Assembly (NCBI RefSeq): GCF_003073135.1
Contig: NZ_PGDQ01000027.1
Span: forward strand, 1-44,742
Source of the DNA: Euzebya rosea
GTDB lineage: Bacteria > Actinomycetota > Nitriliruptoria > Euzebyales > Euzebyaceae
Direction: 5' to 3'
DNA length: 44,742 nt
Positions 15,839 through 23,589 of the stretch are shown piece by piece (the stretch's first letter is position 1; each line of letters begins with the position of its first letter). The position numbers were made by a program, and so were the translations under genes. The notes under the pieces were generated by a model that ran no database searches, had not been told where the DNA came from, and saw only the letters and a program-made list of their open reading frames with translations.

Positions 15839-16614
15839 GCGTCCTGACCGACCGGCTGTCCGCCGCCACCCCGTGGGCACCGATCCGCCATCGCGACCTG
15901 CTGTACCTGCGGACCGACGGGACCGAGGTCCTGGTCATCGCCTGCGACTCCGACGGGGGCATCGGCCCCAAGCCCCACGACGTCGTCCCCATCGGCGGCT
16001 ACTCGCTGGGTCGGACGGCTGCCCGGGTCCCGCTGCTCGAGCTGCTGGCCGCGGGCGCGGTCCCGGTCGCGGTCAGCGACACGCTGGCGGTGGAGATGGA
16101 CCCGACCGGGCGCGACATCATCGCTGGCGTCGTGGACGAGATCGCCATGGTCGGGCTCGGGCCGGACGCGCTGACGGGCAGCACCGAGGACAACGTGCCG
16201 ACTGTCGCAACCGGCGTCGGCGTCACCGTCATCGGCCGGGCGTCGCTGGACATGCTGCGGGTCGGCACCAGCCGGCCGGGCGACCGGCTGGCCCTGGTCG
16301 GGCGTCCCAAGTCCGCACCGGCCCACCGCTTCGACCACACCGACGCCGAGATCCTGCACCCCGGGGTCGTCCGTGACGTGCTGGTCGTGCCCGGCGTCGT
16401 CGAGGCGCTGCCGATCGGCTCGCGTGGCCCCCGGGCCGAGGCCGACGACCTGGCCGCCGGTGTCGACGCCACCTGTCGGATCCCCGAGTGGCCCGTGCCC
16501 CCGCAGGACTCCGGCGGCCCGTCCACCGCGATGATCCTCACCCACCGCACCGACATCGAGGCGATCCGGGCGGCAACCGACCGGCCGGTCTGGCCTCTCG
16601 GCGCGCTCACCTGA
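15835..16614 (+). CDS. PurM-fold (AIR synthase-related) protein, alpha-ribazole kinase CblS-like
   Basis: A 259-residue single-domain protein resembling the N-terminal half of the PurM/ThiL/SelD/HypE superfamily. Diagnostic stretches are CDSDGGIGPKPHDVV (about residues 39-53), TARVPLLELLAAGAVPVAVS (62-81), LAVEMDPTGRDIIAGVVDEI (84-103) and LTGSTEDNVPT (111-121). From memory these match the family of CblS, which phosphorylates alpha-ribazole so that 5,6-dimethylbenzimidazole can be salvaged into cobamides. The Asp/Glu/Asn residues that bind Mg-ATP in PurM-like kinases are present. The start GTG 15835 overlaps the permease stop. If correct, the upstream BMP importer would carry alpha-ribazole, in place of the CblT transporter of Firmicutes. 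The family call is moderately sure; the substrate is inference. Confidence 0.65.
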   Translation: MSVLTDRLSAATPWAPIRHRDLLYLRTDGTEVLVIACDSDGGIGPKPHDVVPIGGYSLGRTAARVPLLELLAAGAVPVAVSDTLAVEMDPTGRDIIAGVVDEIAMVGLGPDALTGSTEDNVPTVATGVGVTVIGRASLDMLRVGTSRPGDRLALVGRPKSAPAHRFDHTDAEILHPGVVRDVLVVPGVVEALPIGSRGPRAEADDLAAGVDATCRIPEWPVPPQDSGGPSTAMILTHRTDIEAIRAATDRPVWPLGALT

Positions 16615-16629
16615 CCGGCACGGCCGGTC
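16613..16629 (+). terminator. Hairpin at the end of the nucleoside operon
   Basis: A perfect stem GACCGGC-ACG-GCCGGTC starts within the stop codon region of the CblS-like gene. There is no U tract, which is common in actinobacterial terminators. It marks the likely operon end. Confidence 0.45.
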
Positions 16630-16722
16630 TCCTGTCGGGTCGGCCGTCCCCTCGCACCGCTGGGTTACCCTGCCGTTCACCATCCGGTCACCCGAGCCCC
16701 CCGGACGAACAGGCAGCGTGTC

Positions 16723-18618
16723 GTGGCAGTCACCCGCAGGCAGTTCCTCTCCCTTGTCGCGAGCGTGGCCGCAGCCACCGGCCTGCCCCGGGAGGTGGTC
16801 GCCGCCGAGCTGCTGCAGGCCGATGGCGAGGCCGCGGTCGCCGCGGCCCGTCTGACGACGCTGGCGCGCACCCTCCGGCAGGGCACCCCCAACGACCTGG
16901 GCTACGCACCGGTCGCCCTCGGCGACGGCGAACCCCACCTCGTCCGTGACGAGCTGGCCACCCCCCGGGCCGACCGCGACCAGCGACGACGCAGCCTGCT
17001 CTGCTTCGTGCACCTCACCGACCAGCACATCATCGACGTGCAGTCACCCGCCCGGGTGGAGTTCACCGACCGGTTCGTCAACACCGCCTGCCCACCGCCG
17101 TTCGAGTCCGCCCACCGCCCCCAGGAGGCCGCATCGGCACGGATCGCCGATGCCATGATCCGACGGGTCCGCGAGATGGCCAGCTCACCCGTCACCGGCG
17201 CGCCGATCGCCGCCGCGGTCTGCACCGGCGACAACATCGACAACCAGCAGGCCAACGAGGCCGATGTCTTCCTGGCCGTCATGGACGGCGGCACGGTCAC
17301 GCCCAACTCCGGTGACCCCGCTGTCTACGAGGGCGTCCAGGCCAGCGGTGACCTGCAGTACTGGCATCCCGACCCCGCCATCCAGGACCGCTACAAGACC
17401 ACCTACGGCTTTCCCGACGCCCCCGGCTTCCTGACCGACGCCCTGGCCAGCTTCACCGCCCCCGGCATCGGCCTGCCCTGGTACTCCGCCTACGGCAACC
17501 ACGACGGACTGCTGCAGGGCAACGCCCCGACCAACCCGGTCCTGGAGGGCATCGCCACCGGACCGGCCAAGGTGATGAGTCCCGGTCCGTTCAACCCGTG
17601 CCTGCTGGGCGACGGCGAGGTGCCCATCGCACCCGTCGGTGCACCGGTCGCGGCGGTCACCGCCGATCCCGAGCGGCGGATCATCGACCGGGCCGAGTAC
17701 GCCCGCAAGCACCTCGAGTCACCGGGCCTGCCGGCGGGCCACGGGTTCACCCGGGCCAACGTCGACAACGGCATCGTGTACTACGCCGCCGACGTCGGGC
17801 CGCTGCGGTTCATCGTCCTCGACACCGTCAACCCCGGCGGGTTCGCCGAGGGGTCCGTCGGCGACGTGCAGCTGGCCTGGCTGGACGCCGAGCTGCAGGC
17901 CTGCGACGACGCCCAGCGGCTGGCCGTCGTGTTCAGCCACCACGGGCTGCGGTCGTTGACCAACCCGATCGTCACGCCGGATCCGGCCGACCCCCAGGGT
18001 GGTGACCTTCCGCGCCACCTCGCCGACGACGTCGAGGCGGTCTGCACCGCCCATCCGAGCCTGATCCTGTGGGTGAACGGCCACACCCACTCCAACACCG
18101 TCGGGTTCCGGGGCGAGGGGAGCGGCGCGTTCTGGGACGTCGGCACGGCCGCCCACATCGACTGGCCGGCGCAGGCCCGCGTGATCGAGGTCGTCGACAA
18201 CGCCGACGGAACCCTGTCGATCTTCACCACGATGATCGACCACGACGACAGCGACCCGACGGTGGTCCTGGCCCGCGAGCTGATGGGCAACGACCCGCAG
18301 GGTGGTTTCGCGGGGACCGGGCCGGGTGAGTTCAACGACCGCAACAACGAGCTGCTGATCGCCAACCCGTTCAGCGCGACCGGTCCGGCCCCGACGCCCG
18401 GGCCGACCCCCACGACCACCCCGACGCCCACGCCGACCCCCACGAGCCAGACCGGGACGGGCGGCTCGACGACCGGCAGCAGCGGTGGCTCGACGGGCGG
18501 ATCGACCGGTCAGCGGCTGCCCGCGACCGGGCCCACCTCACCCAACCTCACCATCGGCGGTGCTCTGCTGCTCGCTGGCGCGGCAGGCCTGCGGGTGGTG
18601 CGCCAACCCCGACGCTGA
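16723..18618 (+). CDS. Tat-exported, LPXTG-anchored metallophosphoesterase
   Basis: A 631-residue calcineurin-like phosphoesterase. The N-terminus TRRQFLSLVASVAAATGLP is a twin-arginine signal. Metal-binding motifs follow in order: VHLTDQHIID near residue 96, GDNIDNQQ near 169, YGNHDG near 258, VVFSHHGL near 404 and VNGHTHSN near 450. This set and the length fit the PPA1498-type family (TIGR03767, from memory). After the catalytic domain come a Pro/Thr/Gly/Ser-rich linker (about 548-596), the sortase motif LPATG at residues 599-603, a hydrophobic segment and a final RQPRR. The enzyme should therefore be exported folded with its metals and covalently attached to the cell wall. GTG 16723 is the start that exposes the Tat signal. 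The substrate is unknown. Confidence 0.9.
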   Translation: MAVTRRQFLSLVASVAAATGLPREVVAAELLQADGEAAVAAARLTTLARTLRQGTPNDLGYAPVALGDGEPHLVRDELATPRADRDQRRRSLLCFVHLTDQHIIDVQSPARVEFTDRFVNTACPPPFESAHRPQEAASARIADAMIRRVREMASSPVTGAPIAAAVCTGDNIDNQQANEADVFLAVMDGGTVTPNSGDPAVYEGVQASGDLQYWHPDPAIQDRYKTTYGFPDAPGFLTDALASFTAPGIGLPWYSAYGNHDGLLQGNAPTNPVLEGIATGPAKVMSPGPFNPCLLGDGEVPIAPVGAPVAAVTADPERRIIDRAEYARKHLESPGLPAGHGFTRANVDNGIVYYAADVGPLRFIVLDTVNPGGFAEGSVGDVQLAWLDAELQACDDAQRLAVVFSHHGLRSLTNPIVTPDPADPQGGDLPRHLADDVEAVCTAHPSLILWVNGHTHSNTVGFRGEGSGAFWDVGTAAHIDWPAQARVIEVVDNADGTLSIFTTMIDHDDSDPTVVLARELMGNDPQGGFAGTGPGEFNDRNNELLIANPFSATGPAPTPGPTPTTTPTPTPTPTSQTGTGGSTTGSSGGSTGGSTGQRLPATGPTSPNLTIGGALLLAGAAGLRVVRQPRR

Positions 18619-18631
18619 CCCCGCCTCGGGG
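18619..18631. terminator. Short hairpin between convergent genes
   Basis: CCCCG-CCT-CGGGG directly follows the metallophosphoesterase stop and faces the end of the cation exporter gene at 18663. It is a small candidate bidirectional terminator. Confidence 0.3.
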
Positions 18632-18662
18632 TGGCCCACAGCCCACCCACGCAGGACCGTGA

Positions 18663-19238
18663 TCAGCCGGTCAGCGCGTCGACCAGCAGCACGACCCCGA
18701 CCACCAGGAACAGGCCGCCGGACACGAGCCGGACCGTCCGGGGTGACAGGCGGGTCCACAGGGCCCCGCCGATCACGACGCCGATGGCGCCCGCAAGGGC
18801 CATGCCGGCGGTCGCGCCGATCCACGTCCCGACCGCCGAGCTCGCCGCCGCCAGGGCGAACGTGGCCACCATCGTCTTGTCGCCGAACTCCGCCAACGAC
18901 AGCGCCGCCACGATCCCGACGAACCCCGACGAGGACGCGTCCCCCGCCTCCTCCTCCCCTTCCGCTCCTTCTTCCTCGCCGCCCCGCAGGGTCAGCACGC
19001 CGAAGGCGACGAACAGGATCGCCGCCGCGGCGGTGATCGCACGGGTCGGCAGCAGCTGGCCGACGAGGTTGCCGACCGTGACCGACACGGCCATGGTGAC
19101 CGCGCTGGCCGTCAGGACAGCCAGCAGCAGGACCGACCGGCGGTACCGGGCGGACAAGGACAGGGCGAGCAGCTGGGACTTGTCCCCCAGCTCGGCGAGG
19201 AAGACGGTCGCGAAGGCGACCCCGATGGCATCGAGCAA
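18663..19238 (-). CDS. GDT1/UPF0016-family divalent cation exporter
   Basis: A 191-residue membrane protein with two inverted halves, each bearing the family signature E-x-G-D-K-(S/T): AELGDKSQLLAL near residue 16 and AEFGDKTMVATF near 115. There are six predicted membrane helices and an acidic cytosolic loop between the halves (EEEGAEGEEEAGD). Bacterial members export manganese, and eukaryotic ones move Mn and Ca with proton exchange. The frame has no nearby ATG; a TTG at 19238 is the only reasonable start, 39 bases after the HEAT-repeat gene, so the two may be co-transcribed. No Mn-responsive riboswitch fits in the short gap. Confidence 0.85.
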   Translation of the reverse strand: MLDAIGVAFATVFLAELGDKSQLLALSLSARYRRSVLLLAVLTASAVTMAVSVTVGNLVGQLLPTRAITAAAAILFVAFGVLTLRGGEEEGAEGEEEAGDASSSGFVGIVAALSLAEFGDKTMVATFALAAASSAVGTWIGATAGMALAGAIGVVIGGALWTRLSPRTVRLVSGGLFLVVGVVLLVDALTG

Positions 19239-19277
19239 CTGCGGATCCAGATGGTGGCGGGCGGCGGGACCACCACG

Positions 19278-20495
19278 TTAGACCGTCGCTCGGCCGACCT
19301 CCCTGCCGGCGAAGTCGACAACATGCACCTCGGTGCCGACGAGGAGGTCCTTCACGAGGCGGCCGGGCTCGACGACGCTGCACTGCTCCAGCAGGACGGT
19401 CTCGTGAACGAACTGCTCGACCGCCCCGGCCGCGACACGCCCGGCCACACCCTCGGGAAGGCCATCGGCGAGGGCCTGCTCCAGGGCCGCAGCCCCGACC
19501 GCGTCGAGCACCTCCGCGGGGACGTCCCCGCGTGCGAGCCACCGCGGTCGGCCGACCTCGACCTGGCGGGCCAGCGGTACCACCAAGCCGGACTTCCACG
19601 GGCCGCCCTCGAGGGTCACCAGCGACGGGTCGGGTTCCGGCCACGACATCGGCGGCGGACCGAGCCGCGCCTCGGGGTCGTCGAGGTCCGCCAGGGTCGA
19701 GGGGATCTCCCCCGACGCAACACCACGGCGGACCACCACGGCGCTGGGTCGTCGTTCGAGGAGCCGGCCGGCAAGCAGCCGCAGCCGGGGGTCGGAATGG
19801 GCCACCGTGTCCTCGATCACCGCCCACACCGCGGGTGAACGCAAGTACCCCAGGGCACTCAGCCCTCCCACCCGTACGTCGCCGTCGTCGTCGGACAGCG
19901 CCTCCACGAGGGCGACGGCCGCCGGCTCGGCGAGGGGTGACCCGAGGCCCCCGAGCACATCCGCGGCGTGGCGACGAACGGTCGCGGTCGCCCCGTGGCG
20001 CAGCGCCCCGACCACCTCCGGCACCGCGTCCGCGCCGAAGTGTCCCAACGCGACGTACAGGCTGTTGCGGTCCTCGGCGGACCCCCGGCCGAGCTGGGCG
20101 ACCAGCGCCGGGACGACCTCGGGATCGCCGCACTGTGCGACCGCCCACCACGCCCGCGACGCGACGGAGGCCACCGGGTCGGCGACGAGCGGCAGCAGCC
20201 GGGTCCCGTCGGCCGGGTCGCCGAGCTTGCTCAGGGTGTGCGTCGCCTGGAGTCGGGCGATCCACCGCGGGTCGTCGAGGGCGTGGCGAACCATCGGCAT
20301 CGCCGTGTCCCGCATGCGCAGCACCGCCCAGGTCAGGGTCTCGCGCACCCCGAAGTCGGGCTCGACGCCGAAGCGCGCCACCAGCGGGCCCGCTGCGTCC
20401 ACGACCCGTGCCTGGCCCAGCTCGAGCGCCATCCGCAGCCGGACATCGGCCTCGGCGTCGCCCAGCAACGCGATGCGTGTGCGGTCGTCGTCCAC
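19278..20495 (-). CDS. HEAT-repeat protein with an EF-Ts-like C-terminal domain
   Basis: A roughly 405-residue protein. Residues 1-260 are tandem HEAT/PBS-lyase-type repeats ([55 protein letters not shown]). Residues of about 290-405 resemble the C-terminal half of elongation factor Ts: [16 protein letters not shown] parallels the P-x-Y-x-x-x-x-x-V-P-A-E-V of EF-Ts, and [14 protein letters not shown] parallels its hallmark F-x-x-E-x-C-L-L-E-Q. The N-terminal UBA and TDFV core that contact EF-Tu's nucleotide site are absent, so nucleotide exchange is unlikely; binding to EF-Tu or a related partner is possible. I chose GTG 20495 because TGGAG lies 7 bases upstream; GTG 20540 is an alternative. 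The gene is divergent from dcd. Confidence 0.7.
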   Translation of the reverse strand: MDDDRTRIALLGDAEADVRLRMALELGQARVVDAAGPLVARFGVEPDFGVRETLTWAVLRMRDTAMPMVRHALDDPRWIARLQATHTLSKLGDPADGTRLLPLVADPVASVASRAWWAVAQCGDPEVVPALVAQLGRGSAEDRNSLYVALGHFGADAVPEVVGALRHGATATVRRHAADVLGGLGSPLAEPAAVALVEALSDDDGDVRVGGLSALGYLRSPAVWAVIEDTVAHSDPRLRLLAGRLLERRPSAVVVRRGVASGEIPSTLADLDDPEARLGPPPMSWPEPDPSLVTLEGGPWKSGLVVPLARQVEVGRPRWLARGDVPAEVLDAVGAAALEQALADGLPEGVAGRVAAGAVEQFVHETVLLEQCSVVEPGRLVKDLLVGTEVHVVDFAGREVGRATV

Positions 20496-20606
20496 GTGAA
20501 CTCCAGTTCTCCAAGCAGCCGGCCACCGTACAGCGACCACGTCGGGTCGTCACGTGAACATCTCCTAGACTCCCCGCGAGACCACAACCCACCCGAGGAC
20601 CTCCCC

Positions 20607-21173
20607 GTGATCCTGTCCGACATCAGCATCCGAGCCGCCCTGGAGGAGGGCCGCATCGTCGTCGACCCGATCGGCCCCGACGCGGTACAGCCCTCCAGCG
20701 TCGACCTGCGCGTCGACAGCGAGTTCCGGGTGTTCAACAACCACCTGTACCCCTACATCGACGTGCGGGACGAGCAGCCCGACCTGACCGACCCCGTCGA
20801 GGCCACCGACGAGCAGCCGTTCATCCTGCACCCGGGCGAGTTCGTGCTCGGGTCGACGCTGGAGAAGGTCACCCTCCCCAAGGACCTGGTCGCCCGTATC
20901 GAGGGCAAGAGCTCGCTTGGCCGCCTCGGCCTGCTGGTGCACGCCACCGCCGGGTTCGTCGACGCCGGCTTCTCCGGCTGGCTGACCCTCGAGCTGTCCA
21001 ACGTCGCCAACCTGCCGATCGCCATCTACCCGGGCATGAAGATCGGCCAGCTGGCGTTCTTCCAGCTCGACCGCGCGGCCGAGCACGCCTACGGCGACGC
21101 CGAGCTCGGGTCGAAGTACCAGGGCCAGCGCGGCCCGACAGCCAGCCGGTACTACCGCAACTTCGACGAGTAG
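20607..21173 (+). CDS. dcd: dCTP deaminase, probably bifunctional (dUMP-forming)
   Basis: A 188-residue enzyme of the dCTP deaminase/dUTPase fold. [20 protein letters not shown] and [16 protein letters not shown] match the mycobacterial enzyme closely in the motifs and in length (about 190). Actinobacterial Dcd converts dCTP directly to dUMP, combining deamination and diphosphatase activity for thymidylate synthesis. The start GTG 20607 follows a GAGGA ribosome site, and TAGACT at 20566-20571 is a possible -10. Single-gene unit with a good hairpin afterwards. Confidence 0.95.
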   Translation: MILSDISIRAALEEGRIVVDPIGPDAVQPSSVDLRVDSEFRVFNNHLYPYIDVRDEQPDLTDPVEATDEQPFILHPGEFVLGSTLEKVTLPKDLVARIEGKSSLGRLGLLVHATAGFVDAGFSGWLTLELSNVANLPIAIYPGMKIGQLAFFQLDRAAEHAYGDAELGSKYQGQRGPTASRYYRNFDE

Positions 21174-21182
21174 GCCGACCTT

Positions 21183-21198
21183 CGTCCCTACGGGGACG
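21183..21198 (+). terminator. Hairpin with TACG loop after dcd
   Basis: CGTCCC-TACG-GGGACG is a perfect 6-bp stem with a very stable UNCG-class tetraloop, 10 bases after the dcd stop. No U tract follows. Confidence 0.45.
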
Positions 21199-21246
21199 GG
21201 CCGGACGCCCTGACCGCGGCCGGGCATCCCAGCGGATGCTGCGGTC

Positions 21247-21897
21247 GTGGACACCGCGATCCCCTCGACGACGGCCGCGCCTCCGGTGCGGTCGCTGCGA
21301 CGCGAGTGGACTGGGGCGTTCGTCGTGGCCGAGCTCGTCGGGTTCCTGCCGCCGGTGCTGGCCGGCACGACGCTCGTGGCCCTCGACGCCGCGGAGCCGT
21401 TGCTGGTCCTCGGGCTGACCGCAGCGGGGCTGCTGGAGGGGCTGGCCATCGGCAGCGCCAACGCCTGGGTGCTGCATCGGCACGCCCCTGCGGTGGACGG
21501 TCGGGGGTGGATCGGCGCAACGGTCCTCGGTGCCGGCCTGGCATGGCTGGCCGGGATGGGCGGCAGCGCGCTCCTCGGTGCGCCGGGGGCACCCGTCGGC
21601 CTGCTCCTCGTGCTGATGGTGCCGGTCTGGATCGCGGGGCTGCTGGCCATGGGGTTCCTGCAGTGGCGGGTCCTGCGACGGGTCGTCCCGCGGTCGGGCC
21701 GCTGGGTCGGGGTCAGCGCCGGGGCATGGCTGGTCGGTGTGATGATCCCGGTCGTGGCGCTGTCGGTCGTGCCCAACGCCTGGCCGCCCGTGGCCCACGG
21801 GATCGTCGGTGTGCTCGCGGCGGGGGCGATGGGGCTGGTCGTCGGCCTGCTCACCGGCCGAGCCCTGGACGGCCTGCTGCGCCGGGACGCCGGTTAG
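21247..21897 (+). CDS. Small integral membrane protein of unknown function
   Basis: A 216-residue protein with about six hydrophobic stretches separated by short Arg-containing loops (for example FVVAELVGFLPPVLAGTTLV; LLVLMVPVWIAGLLAMGFL; GVMIPVVALSVV). The first 20 residues are polar, without a cleavable signal. It has no recognisable transporter or enzyme motif. The start is GTG 21247. It lies 70 bases before the hydrolase gene on the same strand and could share a transcript, but I see no functional link. Confidence 0.75.
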   Translation: MDTAIPSTTAAPPVRSLRREWTGAFVVAELVGFLPPVLAGTTLVALDAAEPLLVLGLTAAGLLEGLAIGSANAWVLHRHAPAVDGRGWIGATVLGAGLAWLAGMGGSALLGAPGAPVGLLLVLMVPVWIAGLLAMGFLQWRVLRRVVPRSGRWVGVSAGAWLVGVMIPVVALSVVPNAWPPVAHGIVGVLAAGAMGLVVGLLTGRALDGLLRRDAG

Positions 21898-21967
21898 GGT
21901 GACCGCCGACGGCCGGGCCCCCGCGCCCGCAGCCGCCCCGCACGACGAACGACGACGAGGGACGACG

Positions 21968-22798
21968 ATGGCGAGCAGCATCCCGGCGATGGAGATCCAC
22001 CGCGACGAGGGGGAGGGGGACGCGGTCGTGCTGCTGCACGGCTTCCCCGACACCGCGGCCACGTGGGACGGGATCGCCAACGCCCTCGTGGCCGACGGGC
22101 ACCGGGTGGTCGTGCCGCACCTCCGCGGGTACACCGCCGCGTCGATCCGGCCGGACCGGCCCTACGACGCCCGCACCCTGGCCGAGGACGTGATCGGGCT
22201 GCTTGACGACCTCGGGCTGGACAGCGCCACCCTCGTCGGCCACGACTGGGGCGCGTCCATGGCCTACGGCACGGCGTCGCTGTCCCCGGACCGCGTCGAC
22301 CGGTTGGTCGGCGTGGCCATCCCGCACCCCCGGACCCTCCGGCCGACCCCGGCGCTGCTGTGGAAGGCCCGGCACTTCGCCACGCTGCGGCTTCCGGGGG
22401 CGGCGCAGGTGTTCGCGCTCGGGAACCTCCGCGGGGTCGACACCCTCTACCGCCGGTGGGCACCCGGCTGGTCGGGGCCGGATCGCGACGCCTGCGTGGC
22501 CAACGTCAAGGCGGCGATGGCCGACCGGGACGTGCTCGACGCCACCCTGGCCTACTACCGGGCGCTGTCCCCGCGGCCGGACCGGGCCCTGTCGCATCGG
22601 CTGGGCATGCCGTCATTGGTGGTGGGCGGCACGCGCGACCTCGTGCCCCCGGAGGCGTTCGAGCACAGCCGGTCGGCCTTCACCGGACCGGTCGACGTGC
22701 TGATCCTGGACGGCGCCGGCCACTGGCCGCACCGCGAGCGGGAGCCCGAGTTCGTCGACGCCCTGCGCGCGTTCCTGGACCGCACCCGCCTCGACTGA
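21968..22798 (+). CDS. Alpha/beta hydrolase, epoxide hydrolase/dehalogenase type
   Basis: A 276-residue alpha/beta hydrolase. HGFPDTAATWDG (about residues 24-35) forms the oxyanion loop. GHDWGAS near 94 places an Asp at the nucleophile elbow, as in epoxide hydrolases and haloalkane dehalogenases rather than Ser esterases. GTRDLV supplies the acid and GAGHWPHRE the catalytic His. The cap region contains TLAYYRALSP. The start is ATG 21968 after a GAGGGA site. It is likely a cytosolic detoxification or catabolic enzyme. The substrate cannot be chosen from sequence. Confidence 0.88.
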   Translation: MASSIPAMEIHRDEGEGDAVVLLHGFPDTAATWDGIANALVADGHRVVVPHLRGYTAASIRPDRPYDARTLAEDVIGLLDDLGLDSATLVGHDWGASMAYGTASLSPDRVDRLVGVAIPHPRTLRPTPALLWKARHFATLRLPGAAQVFALGNLRGVDTLYRRWAPGWSGPDRDACVANVKAAMADRDVLDATLAYYRALSPRPDRALSHRLGMPSLVVGGTRDLVPPEAFEHSRSAFTGPVDVLILDGAGHWPHREREPEFVDALRAFLDRTRLD

Positions 22799-22835
22799 CC
22801 CGCCCGGGGCGTTCGGGCCGTCGCGCCGAAGCGGA

Positions 22836-23309
22836 TCAGGCGTCGGTGCCCGCGGGGAGGTAGGGCTCGACGATGGCGTGGTCGAACGGCTGGCTCAGCA
22901 CCAGGGAGGTGTTGGACGGGCCGTACTCCATCACGCCGTCCAGCAGGTGGTGCAGCTCGGTCGGGCCGCTGACCGCGACGACCATGTGGTAGCAGTCCTC
23001 GCCGGTCACCCGCCAGCAGCGCAGGACCGACGGTTGGTCGGCCGCCCACGCCTCGAGGCGGTTGCACTCCTCCTTCGTGGTCGGCCCCACGCGGACCGTG
23101 GCCATCAGCGGCCGCCCCACCTTCTCCAGGTCGATCACCGCCCGGTACCCGACGATGACGCCTGCTTCCTCCAGCCGCTTGACTCGGTCGGCGACCGCGG
23201 GCGGGCTCAGGCCGACGAGGTCGCCCAGCTCGCGATAGCTGGCGCGACCGTCCCGTTGAAGCGCAGCCAGAAGTTGGCGATTGGTTTCGTCAAGAAGGCG
23301 TTCGTCCAC
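22836..23309 (-). CDS. Lrp/AsnC-family transcriptional regulator
   Basis: A 157-residue feast/famine regulator. The N-terminal helix-turn-helix spans about residues 7-55 (LLAALQRDGRASYRELGDLV, then PPAVADRVKRLEEAGVI). The RAM ligand-binding beta-alpha-beta domain follows from 68 to 150 (VLRCWRVTGEDCYHMVVAVS). Such proteins form octamers and respond to amino acids. The start is GTG 23309. It converges on the hydrolase gene and diverges from the 53-residue Zn-ribbon-like gene, 103 bases away. The C-terminus is normal for the family. Confidence 0.93.
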   Translation of the reverse strand: MDERLLDETNRQLLAALQRDGRASYRELGDLVGLSPPAVADRVKRLEEAGVIVGYRAVIDLEKVGRPLMATVRVGPTTKEECNRLEAWAADQPSVLRCWRVTGEDCYHMVVAVSGPTELHHLLDGVMEYGPSNTSLVLSQPFDHAIVEPYLPAGTDA

Positions 23310-23349
23310 TCAGACCCACACATTCGATGGCTGTACGAGGTGTGCCTGC

Positions 23350-23355
23350 TATTCT
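23350..23355 (+). promoter_or_regulatory. Extended -10 of the small Zn-ribbon-like gene
   Basis: TATTCT preceded by TG one base upstream (TGCTATTCT) forms an extended -10 in the gap between the divergent Lrp gene and the gene at 23413. No -35 is evident, as is usual for extended -10 promoters. Confidence 0.4.
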
Positions 23356-23412
23356 ATGGCGTTGAGGACGACTCACCGTCGTTTCGTCAGCCGATCAGCC
23401 AAGGAGGTTGCG

Positions 23413-23574
23413 ATGTTCACCGTTGACTGCCCCACCCACGGCGGCCGGACCCTCATCTGGCCGTCCGGTATCGATGCCGTCCACAACACGCCCGACGGCA
23501 TCGAGGTGCGCTTCCACTGCACCTGCGGTCACCGCGGGATGTACGTGACGGGCCGCCAGGTGCTGGACCAGTAG
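23413..23574 (+). CDS. 53-residue Zn-ribbon-like protein
   Basis: A very short gene with a perfect ribosome site (AAGGAGG, 5 bases before ATG 23413) and an extended -10 upstream, so it is very probably expressed. The sequence has two metal-ligand-like clusters, VDCPTHGGR near residue 5 and HCTCGHRG near 38, which suggest a small zinc-ribbon fold with Cys/His ligands. The middle carries NTPDGIEVRF. Short proteins of this shape occur widely in actinobacteria as uncharacterised ORFs. No function can be assigned. Confidence 0.75.
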   Translation: MFTVDCPTHGGRTLIWPSGIDAVHNTPDGIEVRFHCTCGHRGMYVTGRQVLDQ

Positions 23575-23589
23575 CACCAGTCGCCGGCG

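Noticed and set aside
19239-19277. Manganese (yybP-ykoY) riboswitch before the cation exporter
   Set aside because: Only 39 bases separate it from the preceding gene, too short for the aptamer.
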